Source: Stenopsyche tienmushanensis
Lineage: Eukaryota > Arthropoda > Insecta > Trichoptera > Stenopsychidae
Assembly (NCBI GenBank): GCA_008973525.1
Contig: WACJ01000515.1
Location: forward strand, 1,860,001 to 1,924,000
Direction: 5' to 3'
DNA: 64,000 bases
The notes below the pieces were generated by a model that had not been told where the DNA came from, did not search any database, and worked only from the letters and a program-made list of their open reading frames with translations. Positions 24,230 to 37,700 of the stretch are shown here, in pieces. Positions within the stretch are counted from its first letter, which is position 1. Each line of letters begins with the position of its first letter. The position numbers and the translations under genes are program-made.

Positions 24230-24697
24230 CTATGTGCGTAGTAAGCATGCTATACAAACATTGATATGCAGTTCGTTATGAAGAATTCGTCTCATAGAAC
24301 GCTCAGACATCCCAAGAGCGGCTGCATGTTTGCGCGCAGATCGACTAGGAGATCGCAAAATTGACTGCCTAACCTGCTCGATGTTTTCGGGCGTCCTGAC
24401 GGTTCTCGAGCCCCCAGGCTTTTTTTTCTGCACATCACCTGTTTTCCTAAAGGTGTCCACCCATAAAAGAATCGATTTCCGATCGGGTACACGGCCCGCG
24501 GGCGCGATATTAAAGTGATTTCTGAATGCACGCTGTGTGGCGATGATTGAACGGCCTCTTGAAAAGTATGCCTCTAAGGCAAACACGCGCTCCTCTCTCG
24601 TCCATGGCATCACCATTACTAAACTAACATGACAGAAAACGTTAGATCCCCGTTTTTTGAATTGAACGTCACCCAACCCTGTTACTTCAGGGAGCAT
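24230..24697 (-). mobile_element. DUF4817/HTH N-terminal part of a Tc1/mariner-class transposase
   Basis: An open 155-codon frame. The likely start is the ATG at 24610 (MPWTREERVFALEAYFSRGR). It continues PDRKSILLWVDTFRKTGDVQ, KKKPGGSRTVRTPENIEQVR, then LGMSERSMRRILHNELH. This is the paired helix-turn-helix region (DUF4817 type) that precedes the DDE domain in a widespread insect transposase family. The frame is clean, but the catalytic domain is absent downstream; it runs into AT-rich DNA. A truncated copy is likelier than domestication. Confidence 0.7.
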
Positions 24698-25770
24698 TTT
24701 TCAAACAAGGAAGATAACACAAAGAGAAGTGTCGTTGTATTTTGAGATACATTGGTTTTGTTTTATATTTATATAGAAATATTTATAATAGATTTATTAT
24801 AAAATTAATTGTCTACATTGGACGATGAAGCTGTGCCGCACAAATTGGATGTTCAACACATTTAGACGTTCAAAAATTTAAATTAATTATATTGGCTTAA
24901 ATTCATCAATCGTAGAAAGTCTTATGTACCGAATATGGCTTACATCCAACACATATAACCAATACAAACATGCTGTTGTGCTTAAATATTTTAATAAAAC
25001 GTTGTTGGCATACAGAATGTATTTCTGGCATTAAACCAATTTGAAATATATAAATTATAACCATACTGTGACAGTGCAAAATGTTATCTATTTGATACAC
25101 TCAACATTACTAGTATGCATAAATTTTATGGACGCACAAGTGAGAATTTAAATCTTAACACGTTGCAGTCCGGGCGGTTTCGCTATGAACTTTGTGCTAG
25201 AGGCGGACGATTTTGCGAAAAAATTTATAAAAGCTAAATACTTCAGTTGAATTTATACTATTCCACGATTTTAATTTATTTTTTGTTGTGCTTAGAAGGA
25301 TTTTATCTATATAAAAAAATTAAAGTTCACAAGTAAACTATGAATTTTATTGACAAAAAAATTATATTTGCTGTAATTATCATATCTACAATGGATTTAA
25401 TGACATCCTTTGTTGAAATTGAAAATAAAAATGATTTGTTTTGTGAATTATCACCCCATAAACATTAGCGCTATAAAATACGAGCATACTCGTCTTTCGG
25501 GCCGCTTATATGCTTAATATCGATATACGTATATCGATATAAAGTAATATGTGTTTGTTTGTCCTGTATACATTCCTATACCGTTCATCCAATTGCGATG
25601 AAACTGCCATGAGTTGCTGTGTGGATACCGGTAAAGGTGGGCGCGTAAGTCAGATCAACGTACTAATAGATTATCCCATTAGAAATGTCGTTTTTTAAAT
25701 GAAAGAGTTAAATTCAAACAAAAACATTATTAATTAATTTCATCGATAAAATATATTCTCCTTCAGTAGA
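24698..25770. other. Intergenic, AT-rich, repeat pieces
   Basis: No gene is seen. A TTAACACGTTGCAGTCCGGG block near 25.16 kb resembles one terminus of TTAA-type MITEs, without a clear partner. The phrase ATACCGTTCATCCAATTGCG near 25.58 kb belongs to the repeat noted near 9.9 kb. Confidence 0.4.
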
Positions 25771-25782
25771 TACAACCTTTTC

Positions 25783-26677
25783 CTACCTATTTAATATTTT
25801 TTTAAATCCGGAAGAATAAAATTTAACGAGTTTGGATATAAAATATTTTTCAATTGCCCATTTCACCTCTTCTATATTTCCTAATAAATGATGCTGAATC
25901 GATTTAAATAAATGATATTCGGAAAGAGCAAGGTTAGGAGAATAAGGTGGATGCGGAATCATTTGCTTATCGAGTTCCATTAATTTTTTTCGGTCATCTT
26001 TGATTTATAAGATCGCACATTATCATGTTGCTAAAGAATTTGGCAACGGGTGACAATGTGGAAGAACTTCATGGTAGATTATCCCTTTGGAGTTCCACTA
26101 TACATTTAAGAGATGTTTTACTGTTAGAGCCGGTTGAGGGGTTGGTTTCTTTGCCTGCCCCTATGAAAGTTATTATATTTTGCGTTTTGATTTAAATACG
26201 ACACCCACTTTTCATCTTCAGTCACAAGATAGTGTAAAAATGGTTGTTTCTTCTCTTTATCGATTAAATCATGACACGTACTCACGCGCACAGACTTGAT
26301 CTCATCAGTAATGTCGTGCGGTATCCACACCCCGTGTTTTATGTCTTTCCTATTTTTTTCAAATGTATTTGAATACATTTTTTGAAGTATCTAAGCTTGT
26401 CTGTTAATTCTTGTACAGTCTATGTTGGATTTGATTCAATTTCAACACGCAGGATATCGTCATCCACTTTAACCTTTCTCTCACTTCGAACCTTATTTTC
26501 TAAACTAAAATTTTCACTTTTAAATTGTTTAAACCATCTCTGGCATTGACAAACAGTTAGAGATTCTCCGAGTGTATAAAAAATATTTTTAGTTGCAGTT
26601 GTTGCATTATTTTTTTGAAGATATTTGTATAGTATGCAATTTCCCGTAAATTGTTTGTTCGGCATAAAATCCACCAT
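25783..26677 (-). pseudogene. Mariner transposase pseudogene, near full span
   Basis: Three minus-strand frames in order: MVDFMPNKQFTGNCILYKYL with CQRWFKQFKSENFSLENK (HTH part), a middle frame with VTEDEKWVSYLNQNAK, and a C-terminal frame with PHPPYSPNLALSEYHLF. This is the mariner D,D34D layout. The first catalytic Asp survives in the DEKW block. The third position is changed: the family's SPDLAPSDYHLF reads SPNLALSEYHLF, so both aspartates there are altered. Frame breaks also separate the parts. It is inactive by sequence. Terminal repeats were not clearly seen. Confidence 0.85.
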
Positions 26678-26959
26678 CTTGAAATGCGGTTTGAAAAAAT
26701 TCTATTTTGTAGAAAATAACATTCTTAAGATGTTAGTCAACTAAAAAAATATACAATACATGTTGTCAAAGGGATGGTTGAGACATAACTTATGGACAAA
26801 AAATAAGTATTAAAAAAAACGGCATTCCTAACAGGACAATCTAATATATTAGCGGCCAAAAATAATGAAGTCAATGCCATCGGTTTCAGCATTCAAAACG
26901 AAAATAGAGATATATCGCTTCTATTGCGTATAGATTATTTGCTAGGTCTCTGATCAGAC

Positions 26960-27405
26960 GACTGTCTACCATTATGGATCAACGTCTCAGGGAGTACCAA
27001 TGCAGTTTCAGATTGAGAAGTTCCACTGTGAACCAACAACTAGATTATTCTCACAAAAAATGTGGGCGTGCGGTGTTCATTTTCACCAAATATTTGTAAA
27101 GGTTTACAATAAAATCAACCAAGAAGAACTTTGAAGAAACATATTGGAGATGGGAGTCCCAGGTAAGCTGGTGAGGCTGTCGAAAATGTGCATATCATCG
27201 ACATCATGCATGAGAACATCAGAACGCAGTCTTGCAAGTGGATTAAAAATCATCACTAACCGAACATGTTATGAACAAACCATGGCAATGCACGAACCAC
27301 CATGGATGCTCACAAGAAACATCACAAAGGCGACGGCAGTTATTTCGCATCTAAGAGTCCAACAGGAGACTCAAAATATTGGAAAGAGGTACATTTGAAT
27401 TTTTA
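26960..27405 (+). mobile_element. RTE-like LINE fragment
   Basis: Frame-broken + reading includes AYRLFARSLIRRLSTIMDQR, LREYQCSFRL and HKKCGRAVFI, then ETYWRWESQVSW in another frame. These are the same RT blocks as at 18.4 and 51.7 kb. It is heavily decayed. Confidence 0.7.
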
Positions 27406-28765
27406 ACGTACCTCTCAAATAATTACTAAGCACAATCATATATCCGTTTTTAAGCATAATTAAAAATATATAAAAGTGCTTCAATAAACAGAATTAAAAA
27501 CACAAACACTTTATTTCCTTTTGTGGCATTGCAACGCATGCTAAGTACTCGCTAGTATATATTTAAAAAGATAATTGTACATATGATTAGAATGAAATGA
27601 AATAACACATTTAAATATATTATTGTGCAAGCGTGCGACGTTGCTAGTAAAATTATATAAACATGTCCTATTTAGTAAATTCCGAATATATCATATCTTT
27701 AAAAACATATATCGTGCATTGAATGTTATAAATATGTTCAAATATTTTGGTGAAAACACAATTGAAATACTTTTTTAAATATTGATAAGTACAATATGGT
27801 TATACAATTTTAGGTGAAAAATGGAAAGACAACAAAAGCTCCAAAAATACTCCAGTCATCATCGTGTGCAGATTCAACAGACGATAACTAACGATAAGGC
27901 GGCGTCGGTTTATTTTAATATGCGAATTTAAAAAGTATCATGATTAATGGTGTTCTTGGTTTTGAATGTTTGAACAAATAAACAGGTTAGTCAGTATGTT
28001 TACAGATTAGTCCCGAAGCACAGGTTGAAAAACAAGGGACGCGAAGAGGAATGCGACAGAGAAGTTGAAAGACAGAGGGTCGAAGCGGAGCGCGTAAACA
28101 AACCGGCTACACTTATAAAACTGACAGATGGGAAAACGCCTTCTGGGAGACGACAGTTGGCGGCCTTGCGAGACTTTCGCTCGCTCACGGCGGCTCCGAC
28201 GAACCGCAAACTGTGGCGCGCGACCGACGCTCGTGCGACAATTAATGCCGACAGCATCGTTCTTTTCTTATCGAAACCCCTAACCTCAATTTATCGCAGC
28301 GATAATAAACACTCAAAGACTTTTATATTCTATGAGATAAAATTAATTTAAACGGATTCATAATATTTTCGAATGGCCATAAAACAAAAATAGAGTTTAT
28401 AATAAAAATTTAAATAAATTTGATTACAATTAAATTAAATAATCGCTGTAGTAAAAAAACATCATATTTATTAATATTTAAATATTTTATAAAACAATAT
28501 ATCAGATTTTTTTAAAAATATTTTTGAGTTTTCATAATAAAATATAAACTTGGACAATTCGTCGTTTAAATATATTAACAATATATTGACTTCTATATTA
28601 TTTAAAATAATATGATAAATTGATTCAAAAATGTTTATGATATGAACATCTAATTTATTGTTAAGGTCAAATTTTCATCGTAGCTGTCAAACAATAAGGC
28701 GTCTAATATTGTTGACGTCCTGATGTTTTCAGCATCTTTGAAACGAATACGACGAAGCCGCAGAA
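27406..28765. other. Flank upstream of ZAD gene A, with a GC-rich patch
   Basis: AT-rich except about 27.99-28.27 kb, which is CpG-rich and carries opposing open frames (28025-28351 on +, 28000-28257 on -) with no recognised domain. That patch could be a promoter island or repeat; its distance from the ATG at 28766 is about 500 bp. Confidence 0.4.
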
Positions 28766-31700
28766 ATGGACAATACAACAGTTGACGCATCAAATGATGA
28801 CAAAACGGAATTGAAATGGCTGACGTCAGACACCGTCGAGAAAATATGTCGCGCTTGTCTTCGTACTGGAGATCTGCTACTTAATTTACACAATGAAAAC
28901 TTTGCTACCAGCTTCACTGACTGCACTCAGCTTCAAGTATGTGTATCAAACGATCATGATGACGAATATCACAACTAAAATACGTACCTTCAAGTACGAA
29001 TAAAAGCCTTAAATGATCGTTGAATTTAATGCATCGTCATACAAATATTAGATGCTTAAATGATGTTTTACGCATCATTTAAGTTTGAATAATCCATTTT
29101 TATTTAATGTATCTGTAGACAACATGACGTAGCAATATTCGCAAATAAAATATACCCTAATGCAAGTAAACAAAGAAAAATAAATACATTTTATTCTTAT
29201 TAGTATAAATTCTGGATTCTAATCAGTCGACATAATTTTACTGAGAAAAAAATGCAAGAGCTTATTGATTGTTGATCTGTTTATCAATTGTAATATAATA
29301 TGAATAGAGAACAAAGGCCAATTTAATAATATAATTTACTTGATAAATTAAAATCAATAGTTCGTTATTATATGAATATTTAAATTTTCTTTTAAAGATT
29401 GAAGAGAATGACGGCCTACCACCCTGTCTGTGTCAGTCATGCTTCAATATTTTGGGTCATTTTTATAACTTCAAGCTATTATGTTATAAATCTGATGCTG
29501 CATTACGACAACATTTTTTTGAAAAGGTAAATAATTATGAAATAAATTGCTTATTCGCTTTTCTACTTGTACTTTGCAAATGATAAATCTCGGCTTTTAG
29601 GATCCGATAAAAACAGAGATAATAGAAGTTGAAGAAACAGAGAATAAGAATTTTGAATTACAAATCGAGCTTCCAGTGAACGATAACGATAATGAAAGTT
29701 TTTCAAGTAGTCCCTCAAAAGGTAAATATGTTATTTGGTTGCTATATAAAATATGAATATTTGAGGACTTTGAGTTAGTTGAAAAGTTACTTCGATGTTT
29801 TAGATCGTGCCCCTCATTTTCTTTTTGAACCATCGGTACCTAAGCCTAGTGATTCACTCGAAAACGAGATCTTCAAATGCAAAATTTGTCCAAAATTTTA
29901 CAAAACTTTCACGGGATTGAATAAACATATGGTTCTGCATAACCAAATGAAGGCATTTTTAGAAAAGCGGAGAAGTCAAAATCTAATAGCTTCCAATAGA
30001 GAGCCAACTGAAGTTCAAGTAAAATAGAACACCATATTTTAAAGTTTGACATTCTTAGTATATTGAAATTTATTTTATCGACTAAGGGAACCGTATTCTA
30101 ATATGTTAAATAAAATATCTTACTTGTAATCTTCACCAACTGACCAACCAGGTACTTTCTTTCTTCCCAGTTAGCATATTTGACTCTTTTTACTCGCATA
30201 CATTATTTAAATACTCATGTATGTGAGGCTTCACTTTAGCGCTTAGCTTTGTCAACTGTATAAGATCTAAATAAGACACTAACTTAAATAGGCTTAAACA
30301 GATCCCTAGACTTATATAGGTTTTAAAATATTTTTATGACTCTGTTGATATCAGATGTATTTTTTTAGGATGGTAAAATTTGTAAAATATGCAATAAAAA
30401 ACTAAAAACTTCGGAGACGCTACGAGTACATATGATAATACATTCTGGCGAAAAGAAACACAAATGTTCCACATGCTATAAAGCATTTACACACAAAAAT
30501 GTATTAAAGGCACATGAGCTAACACATGCTGGAATAAAAAAGTATAATTGTCATTTATGTGGAAAAAAATTTATACAAAGCGAAGGACTGAAGGTAAAAT
30601 ACAAATTTTTCTTATGGCGATGCTACAGGTTCTTTCAATACGGACGCTTGAAATTTATTAGGTTATAGCGGCTATATTTCTAAAGCAATATCTGTTGAAT
30701 TTATTGTGGATTGTTCAGTAATGTATGGCAAATCACCGTGGAAGATTATAGCATTGAACAACGTATGTAGATCATAAAATTTTATTTTTAAAATCGGTGG
30801 TCCGTTCAACGTTCTGCACATTATGTGATATTTATCCTCGTTATGACCATCCTGCCGAGTCAACTATTCGACATTTGGTGGCCAAATCTGAGTCAATTGG
30901 TTCAATAAATAATTAGTCGACACCCATACGACACCATGACGCAAGGTCTGCTGAAAATATCGCTGAAGTGGATGAGAGTGTATGAGAAACCCGAGGCAGT
31001 CAATTTCTCATTTTTCACAAAAACTTTACCTTTCAAAATTGTCAGATTTGAGACGATACCAATCCACACAACCAGCACCAAATCCATCCTGAGAAAGACA
31101 CTATTTGGTGCGCATTTTGGTCTGGTAGAATCATCGATCCATACTTCTTCCAAAACAAAACTGGCATTGCCATAACCATCAACAGCGAGTGCTACAGGTT
31201 GATGATAAGCAATTTGATAAGCAAATGATGATATGGATACTGATGACATGTGGTTCCAATAGGATGGTATTACGTGCTACATACCGCATGCTACGATGGA
31301 CATTCTGCATAATATACCAAGAGCTGGCAGCATAAATTGAAGGTCATCTAACACGTAAATAATTTAATAGTTGTATTCTGGGGTTTTTTCCGGACTACCA
31401 TTATGACAGTCTGGCGACAGAGTACTGTTGGGTTTGGGAGAGGAAGGGTTTCATACGCTGGATCATACGATTTAACGCCTTTAGACTTCTTCCTTGGAGA
31501 TATCTTAAATCGCAAATCTGAGCATATAAACTGCAAAAATTTAACGCCTTCAAAGTCAATATAATGAACGCAATCCAGCAAATTGAGCCAGATTTATGCG
31601 ACAAATTCATCGAAAATGGTACCTCCCTAAAATCGAGCGTCCTTTTTGCAAGACTCTATAGATTATTTTTCAATTTAATCATTTTCAGTGATATTAGACT

Positions 31701-32251
31701 ATTTTTAATTTCAGATTCATTTACGTAATCATGCTGGTTTAAGACCGTATTCATGCAGTCAATGTGACAAACGTTTTGCACGGAACGGGGATTTAAAACG
31801 TCATTCCTTACGACATGGGGCAAAAAATTTCCATTGCAATGTTTGCTCATTGAGTTTCTTTTCAAAGCAAGAACGAAAAAAACATATGTTTTCACATTCA
31901 ACTGTTTTGCCATTCAGTTGTGAAATATGCGGAAAGGGTTTCACGGCCAGATCATTTTTGATTGTTCACAAAAGATCTCATACAGGTGAACGACCGTATC
32001 AGTGTGACTTTTGTCAGAAAAAGTTTTTAACTAATAGATATCTGACACAACATAGGATGATACACACTGGTGAAAAACCACATCGATGTCGATTTTGTAG
32101 CCAAGCATTCATACAGAAGAGTGCTCTTAATCGACACGTGAAAAGCCATAATAATGGTGATGAACATGCAAGCGATGAAGAATCCGCTTCTGACTTCATA
32201 CCTGAAGATACTAAAAGCGTGAAAGGTGTTAAAGACGAATTAATCATCTAA
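28766..32251 (+). CDS. ZAD gene A: ZAD plus nine C2H2 fingers, 6 exons
   Basis: Probable sequence-specific nuclear DNA-binding protein. Exons: 28766-28936, 29398-29526, 29601-29721, 29804-30018, 30369-30593, 31715-32251; in frame, 465 aa. Exons 1-2 form the ZAD (zinc-binding dimerisation) domain: CRACLRTGDLLLNLH in exon 1 and PPCLCQSCFNILG in exon 2 supply the four cysteines. Exon 3 is an acidic linker. Fingers: one in exon 4 (FKCKICPKFYKTF), then eight in tandem across exons 5-6, with TGERPYQC and TGEKPHRC linkers near the end. The exon 4 acceptor (GTTTTAG|ATCG) is the only one keeping frame. The gene lacks the four-finger exon of gene B. Intron 5 is enlarged by a dead transposase. The target genes are unknown. 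Confidence 0.93.
30700..31650 (+). mobile_element. Decayed DUF4817-type transposase in ZAD gene A intron 5
   Basis: Broken + frames read STIRHLVAKFESTGSIN, NIAEVDESV and ENPRQSI (HTH part), then DTIWCAFWSGRIIDPYFFQN, and near the end LTPLDFFLGDILN (shifted) and VNIMNAIQQIEPDLCDKFIE. That is the order of the same insect Tc1/mariner-class family as the 24.2 kb fragment. Several stops and shifts make it inactive. It is inserted in sense orientation with the host gene. Confidence 0.75.
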
Positions 32252-32470
32252 ATTTTTCATTAGGTTTTATTAATCTGATTAATGAATCGATCGGAAAATA
32301 ATAATTTGGTGCTATATATTTTCTATTATACCACATTGAGCCTTAATAGATATATTATCTAAAGATAGATTAAAAACTAGCATTTAAAAATGTAAGAATC
32401 TCCTTCGATAGATGAAATTCATCAATGGTGAACGTAAAAAAAAGATATTCTTGCAGCGTGAGTCAATCTT
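32252..32470. other. 3' flank of ZAD gene A
   Basis: AT-rich sequence after the stop codon, probably the 3' untranslated region. No separate feature is seen. Confidence 0.4.
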
Positions 32471-32477
32471 GTATATC

Positions 32478-33480
32478 AATAAATTAACCTTAACATTCTT
32501 GATAGCACACAATATTTGTTCATTTCTTTGTGTAAACAAAAACAATTCACATATATTTCTGGCTCCACCGTCTGTGCCATCATCTGTCCAGGGATTGTCC
32601 TCAGAGATCCGTCATCGTGTCTGTCGGAGTTGTGTGAGCTAAATAAGCTTGCATTCTTTCCGGCAAAGACATGTGCGATACAGATGAAGAGTTATTGCGT
32701 AAGGCCTCCCATTATTAAAATTCATAATGTGCCAATTTACAGACATGATAGCGGATCACATTCTATGATCATGTCCGGGCATGGAGGCCCATCAGGAAAT
32801 TCTCCTGTGTTGTGTCAGAGGTTTGGCTTCAGAACCTGTTGGATATGCAGATCTAATGACTGGTCCCTGCGCTCATCGTGCATTCAAAAAGTTTTCCGAA
32901 AGTTTTGGCACCAAATGTGCGGAAAGAAGATTCTACAGAGATTAATTCCCTAGTCTTCTTCAATTTTTGTTAAATGTAGAATTTTATGGACAACTATTTG
33001 GCATTTGGACTTAATAATAGACTTCTAATTTTCGGACTAAACTAGCTCCTTCCAGAATTGGCAGCAAGGTGTCCAAACCTACTTATTCCCTGCAAATACT
33101 TGCAGCAGCCACAGTGGAGCAGAAGAATGTACCCAGCAAAACCCCCTGATTCATTGACTTTTACGCCTGGTGCATACGTTTTGGATTGTAAATGCGTGTC
33201 TGCAATGACCGATGTAAACTGATCACAGTGTGGGCACGGAGATACCTGGTGGGACCCACACAACAAACATGAGTCTTCAGTTTTAGTAACAAAAGAATGC
33301 ATTTGTTGAAGCTTGAAATCGATAAATTTGGGTTATCGTTATTGATCAACGCAAGACACTCTTCGTCTCTGTCTCTGTCTCCGATTCACAATCTCCACAA
33401 TCAACGTGCGAGAATGTTCTTTCTGTATCATTCGAATCCGTTCACAGCATATGCTGGATTCCTCATCAACGGGTTAATAC
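32478..33480 (+). repeat. Composite repeat copy bounded by TTAA ends
   Basis: The start, TTAACCTTAACATTCTTGAT followed by AGCACACAATAT, matches the left part of the repeat at 1040. The end, CTCATCAACGGGTTAA, matches the end at 15.06 kb and, inverted, 43.09 kb. The roughly 1-kb interior is GC-richer, has frames on both strands (32516-32953 on +, 33042-33302 on -) and differs from the 1-kb and 41-kb copies. It may be one longer element or two nested ones. Confidence 0.45.
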
Positions 33481-34749
33481 GTTAGCTTGTTTTTGTTAGA
33501 ATTCCCTTAATTCTTAGTCATCCTTATAGGATTATGGATGCATTAATTTTACTCCCATGATTTATATTCTCGTATAATTTTTTAATCTCAATTATTCTTT
33601 ATTTAAAAATATATATATATGATATACAAATGTGTTATGTGTGAATTCAAATCCAAGACGTGGATAAAGCTTTCATCTTGAATTCTGTTTATCCTAGTCA
33701 TGAAATGTAAATACTAAGACAATAAATGAAGTCGCAAAATCAAAAATAACGGTTTTAAAATAGCAATAATTTTACAACTTCTATATCTTTTTTGTGCCAT
33801 CGAAATCACTATAATATTATATTTATAGAAGAGAAAAACTATGGATATAAAATGGAATATATTTTAATTAAATACTTGATATTTACAAAATTACATTTTT
33901 ATATATGACTTTGAAAAAGTCAATGATTTTATTGAACATGATGAATAAATTGATAATTGAAAAATGGAGATTTTATTTAAAAATATATATATGTATATGA
34001 TGTAAAATTTATTTTAATATTTTGAATTATAAATTCAAATTTATTATAGTACGCATATTTGAGCTGCAAGTTTTTGTATAACATGTATGGCAAATATAGA
34101 TATTCTGAGAGGATTAAAAACGTTTTAACAAAAAAAATATATTTGCTTAAATTTAAACATAATAAATTTAAGACTGCTTGTTAAACATAAATTGCAGATC
34201 AATTATGTTAAATCATGCATGATTTTATGTCATGATGCCTTTATAAAAAAATATATCTTAATTCTGATCATTTATTTTTTTATTTTGTTCCTTTGTCTTG
34301 TTATAGTATTAGAATTGATTATAATTTTTTGATCATATTTGAATGGATGGAATATCAACAAAAGGAGATATTTTAAAATGATTTAGCAATAATAATCTTT
34401 AGTGAAGATGAATAATGAATGTCAATTATATTGATTATAATTAAACATTAAATCAAATTTATTAAATAGCGTTAAGAATATAGCAAAAGGAATTTAAATA
34501 TGAGATTTGCGGCTATAGCGCATGGCCTGTGGGAACATATTTTTGCTCGCGTTTATATACGTTTATGGCATTTAACTAGTAAAAAAAGTCAAGGTTTGAT
34601 GGCCCAAACTAATAGGGTGCTAAGTCACAACAGGTGATTCATGTTTCGCGTTGGCATCACTGCGTTCAGATGTCAAATGTCAAAGTATTGAGAAGTTACA
34701 AGGCATTAATGTTTTCAAGTTTTAAAAGGAATAAAATATCACTGAGAAA
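33481..34749. other. Upstream flank of ZAD gene B
   Basis: Very AT-rich until about 34.57 kb. Bases 34575-34749 are clearly similar to 40098-40260 upstream of gene C (shared AACT.GTAAAAAAA, CACTGCGTTCAG, CAAGTTTTAAAAGGAATAAA), marking a shared, duplicated promoter and 5' untranslated region. Confidence 0.6.
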
Positions 34750-37700
34750 ATGGATATTACGACAGTCAATGAAACATTTGAAAAGAAGATTAACATTGAA
34801 TGGCTGATGTCAGAAACGGTTGATAATATATGTCGAGCTTGTCTCCGTGTGGGCGATCTTCTAATAAATTTACATAGTGAAAACTATGCCACTAGATTCA
34901 TCAGTTGCACTCAACTTCAAGTACGTATAGTTATTAACTAAATATTTTTCAACTGATAATAAGTATATTTTTTAAAAAAATATTTGATTGAATTTATTAA
35001 ATACAGGCAAGTAGATTCCAATAAGCCAATTTTGTTAATGATATAATTTGAGTTTGTTGCATTTTAAATTTGGCTATGTACACAAATTTCTATTTAATAA
35101 ATATATCTGCTTTTTAATTTGAAGATGGATAAGCAGGATGGTCTACCGCCTTGCCTGTGTCAATCCTGTTTCAATATTTTGGGTAATTTTTATGACTTCA
35201 AGCAGTTATGTTGTCAGTCAGATGGTGCTTTACGACAACATTTATTTAGAAATCAGGTAAATATATATAAAATAAAATGTATTGTCCTTATATTTCAACC
35301 ACTTGTAAATAATGTCAAAACGTCATATAAATGTGATATGACATGTTGTTAATTTTTAATATCATAGACTTTCAAATAAGGACAGCAATGGGAAATAATC
35401 AATTAACGTTTGAGTTATAAATACATAAAATGGCAATCAAAGAAGAAGACTTTCAAATTGTTTAATTTGAAAAATATGTAAGATGATCAATGCTACTTTT
35501 GTAGAATGCTAATTTTTTATTCCAATAAATGATATTATTGCCAATCAAATATACTATTTTTAGACTATAATGCGGGTTTGTAAGTAAGGGATTTGACTTG
35601 CTAATGTTTTAAAAATGTCTGATGAAACAAATTATTTTAAAAATATATTATATTTACATGTAATTTTTTTTAATCAAACAGCATTAAGCATAGAAAAGAC
35701 CCGCATTATATCCAAATTCTTAGTATAAAAGAGTATGGAATGGTATATGTTAAAAGTTATTTTAAATTTTAGGAACGGATAAAAATAGAAATACCTGAAT
35801 TTGATATTCAAGAACATAACGATGACAATTTACAAGATGATCTGCTTTCTGATAATGATGACAAAAGTTTTTCAAATAAAGCATCTAATGGTAATTATCT
35901 TTTTCATTAATATAAAATACACATATTTTAAGAATTGATTGATTAAAATATATAAATAATTTACTTAGACTTTCATCACGATGACCTTGAGCTATTGAAA
36001 CAACAGTCTAGTGTTTTATCGTCAAAAAAGAAATTGTTGAGCAAGTGTACTATTTGCCCAAAAACCTTCAAATCTTCAAGAGGATTAAAAAACCACTTGA
36101 TTTTTCATACTGAAGCTAATCCAATTTCAGATAATCAAACTCCCACAGTTTTTAAGAATGAAGATACTGATGTTCAGGTGAATAATATGAAATGTAGTAC
36201 GTGTCTACAATATTATGATCAAAGGAATGAATGTCAATTTTTTCAATGTCTTTTGTCCAAACATTTTTTAGAGTCGGGAAATCAATCTTGCCTTGGCAAA
36301 TTATTTGTTTTTGTTAGGCTGGGATATTGTACTTGTTAAGCACATAACAAAATTTTTCAACTATTAATTAAACTCTCTTTTTCAGACTGTGCAGGCTGCA
36401 GACTTGCAGACGGAGGTGGTGCAAAATAATATAATCAAAGATTATTCATGTGAAATTTGCTCCATGTGTTTCTGCTTGAAACAAGAATTAACAAAGCATA
36501 TGCGTACGCATCCAGATGATGAGTCATATGCTTGTACAATATGCGGAAAAGCTGTAAAAAAGCTCTCCATGCCTGCACATAAAAGGACGCATTCAGATTT
36601 ACGGCCATTTAAATGTGATATTTGTAATAGAACATTCAGAGAGAGTAAAACTCTAGCAGATCATAGGAGGACTCACACTGGTGAAAAACCACACGAGTGC
36701 AGATTATGTGGTCATGCATTTATACAAAAGACGGCCCTCAATCAACATATGAAGTGTCACAACAAAGACAAAAATAGTGAAATACAGGTAAGAAATAAAA
36801 TTTTGTAATTATCGTGTAAAGTAGAGGTCTTGTCTGTTCTGATTTTTTCGATGTTATGAGCACTATAATGAACGCAAATCGGTGCTGGAGCACGCAGCAT
36901 GTAGTATGGAGTGGCCGCACAGTAGACCCTTGTTCACTGCCTAGTTCTATACCCCTGTATTACGAGAAGAAAAAATAAATTAAAGAAGAGGGAGATGTCT
37001 ACAGTCGTTCTTATTTGTAAATTCTTAGAATAGAGGTCTTAACTATAAGGTACTAGAAGTATTGGTATCGTTTCAACAGAGCGTCGGTTATCATCAGTTT
37101 AGCTTTGGCCTTCCTAGTATGTGTTGAAAGTTAGAAGTCAAAATACCACAGACCGATATAGTAAACCAGTAGGAGCTAATTCTGGGAAAATATTATTGTT
37201 TAAAGTGTGATTTTTATTGCAAGGAAGGTGCAAAAAAATGGTTAAAACGTAACATTTTGTTAAGACACTCCTAAAACATGTAATTTTCAATTTTTTAAAA
37301 TCAAAACTGGCTTCATATTCTTGCAAAATATATTATTAATAAAATCAAAATATTGTATTGATTTTTAATAAAAATTGTGACTTACAATTCCCGCCAATAG
37401 CAAACTCTGATGGCGACCTTCCATTTACAGCAGCTTATAACTTGGACTTGAACACAACTGGTGGTGTGTAGGGACGTTATTTATGCAAGTTAGTACATAC
37501 ACACATAGAAACGCTTGCCTATATTCAAAGACACATGCGGCGCAATAAACACTTCCGTCCGTCTGCAATTGCAGACGTGTCCATGAAACCGTTAAGAAAG
37601 CGGAGTGCTAAAGTGATTTCATATGAATTATTCGGATCGCTTTTAACTTTATAGTATTAAACAAATAACAATTTTTTCTTCTTCACAGAATGAAGGAGTA

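Noticed and set aside
28025..28351. 108-codon + frame rich in Glu/Arg in a GC-rich patch
   Set aside because: An opposing frame of similar length overlaps it, no domain is visible, and it ends in AT-rich low-complexity residues. GC content alone explains the open frames.
30902..31249. 115-codon minus frame in ZAD gene A intron 5
   Set aside because: The sense strand reads as a decayed DUF4817-type transposase; the minus frame is its shadow.
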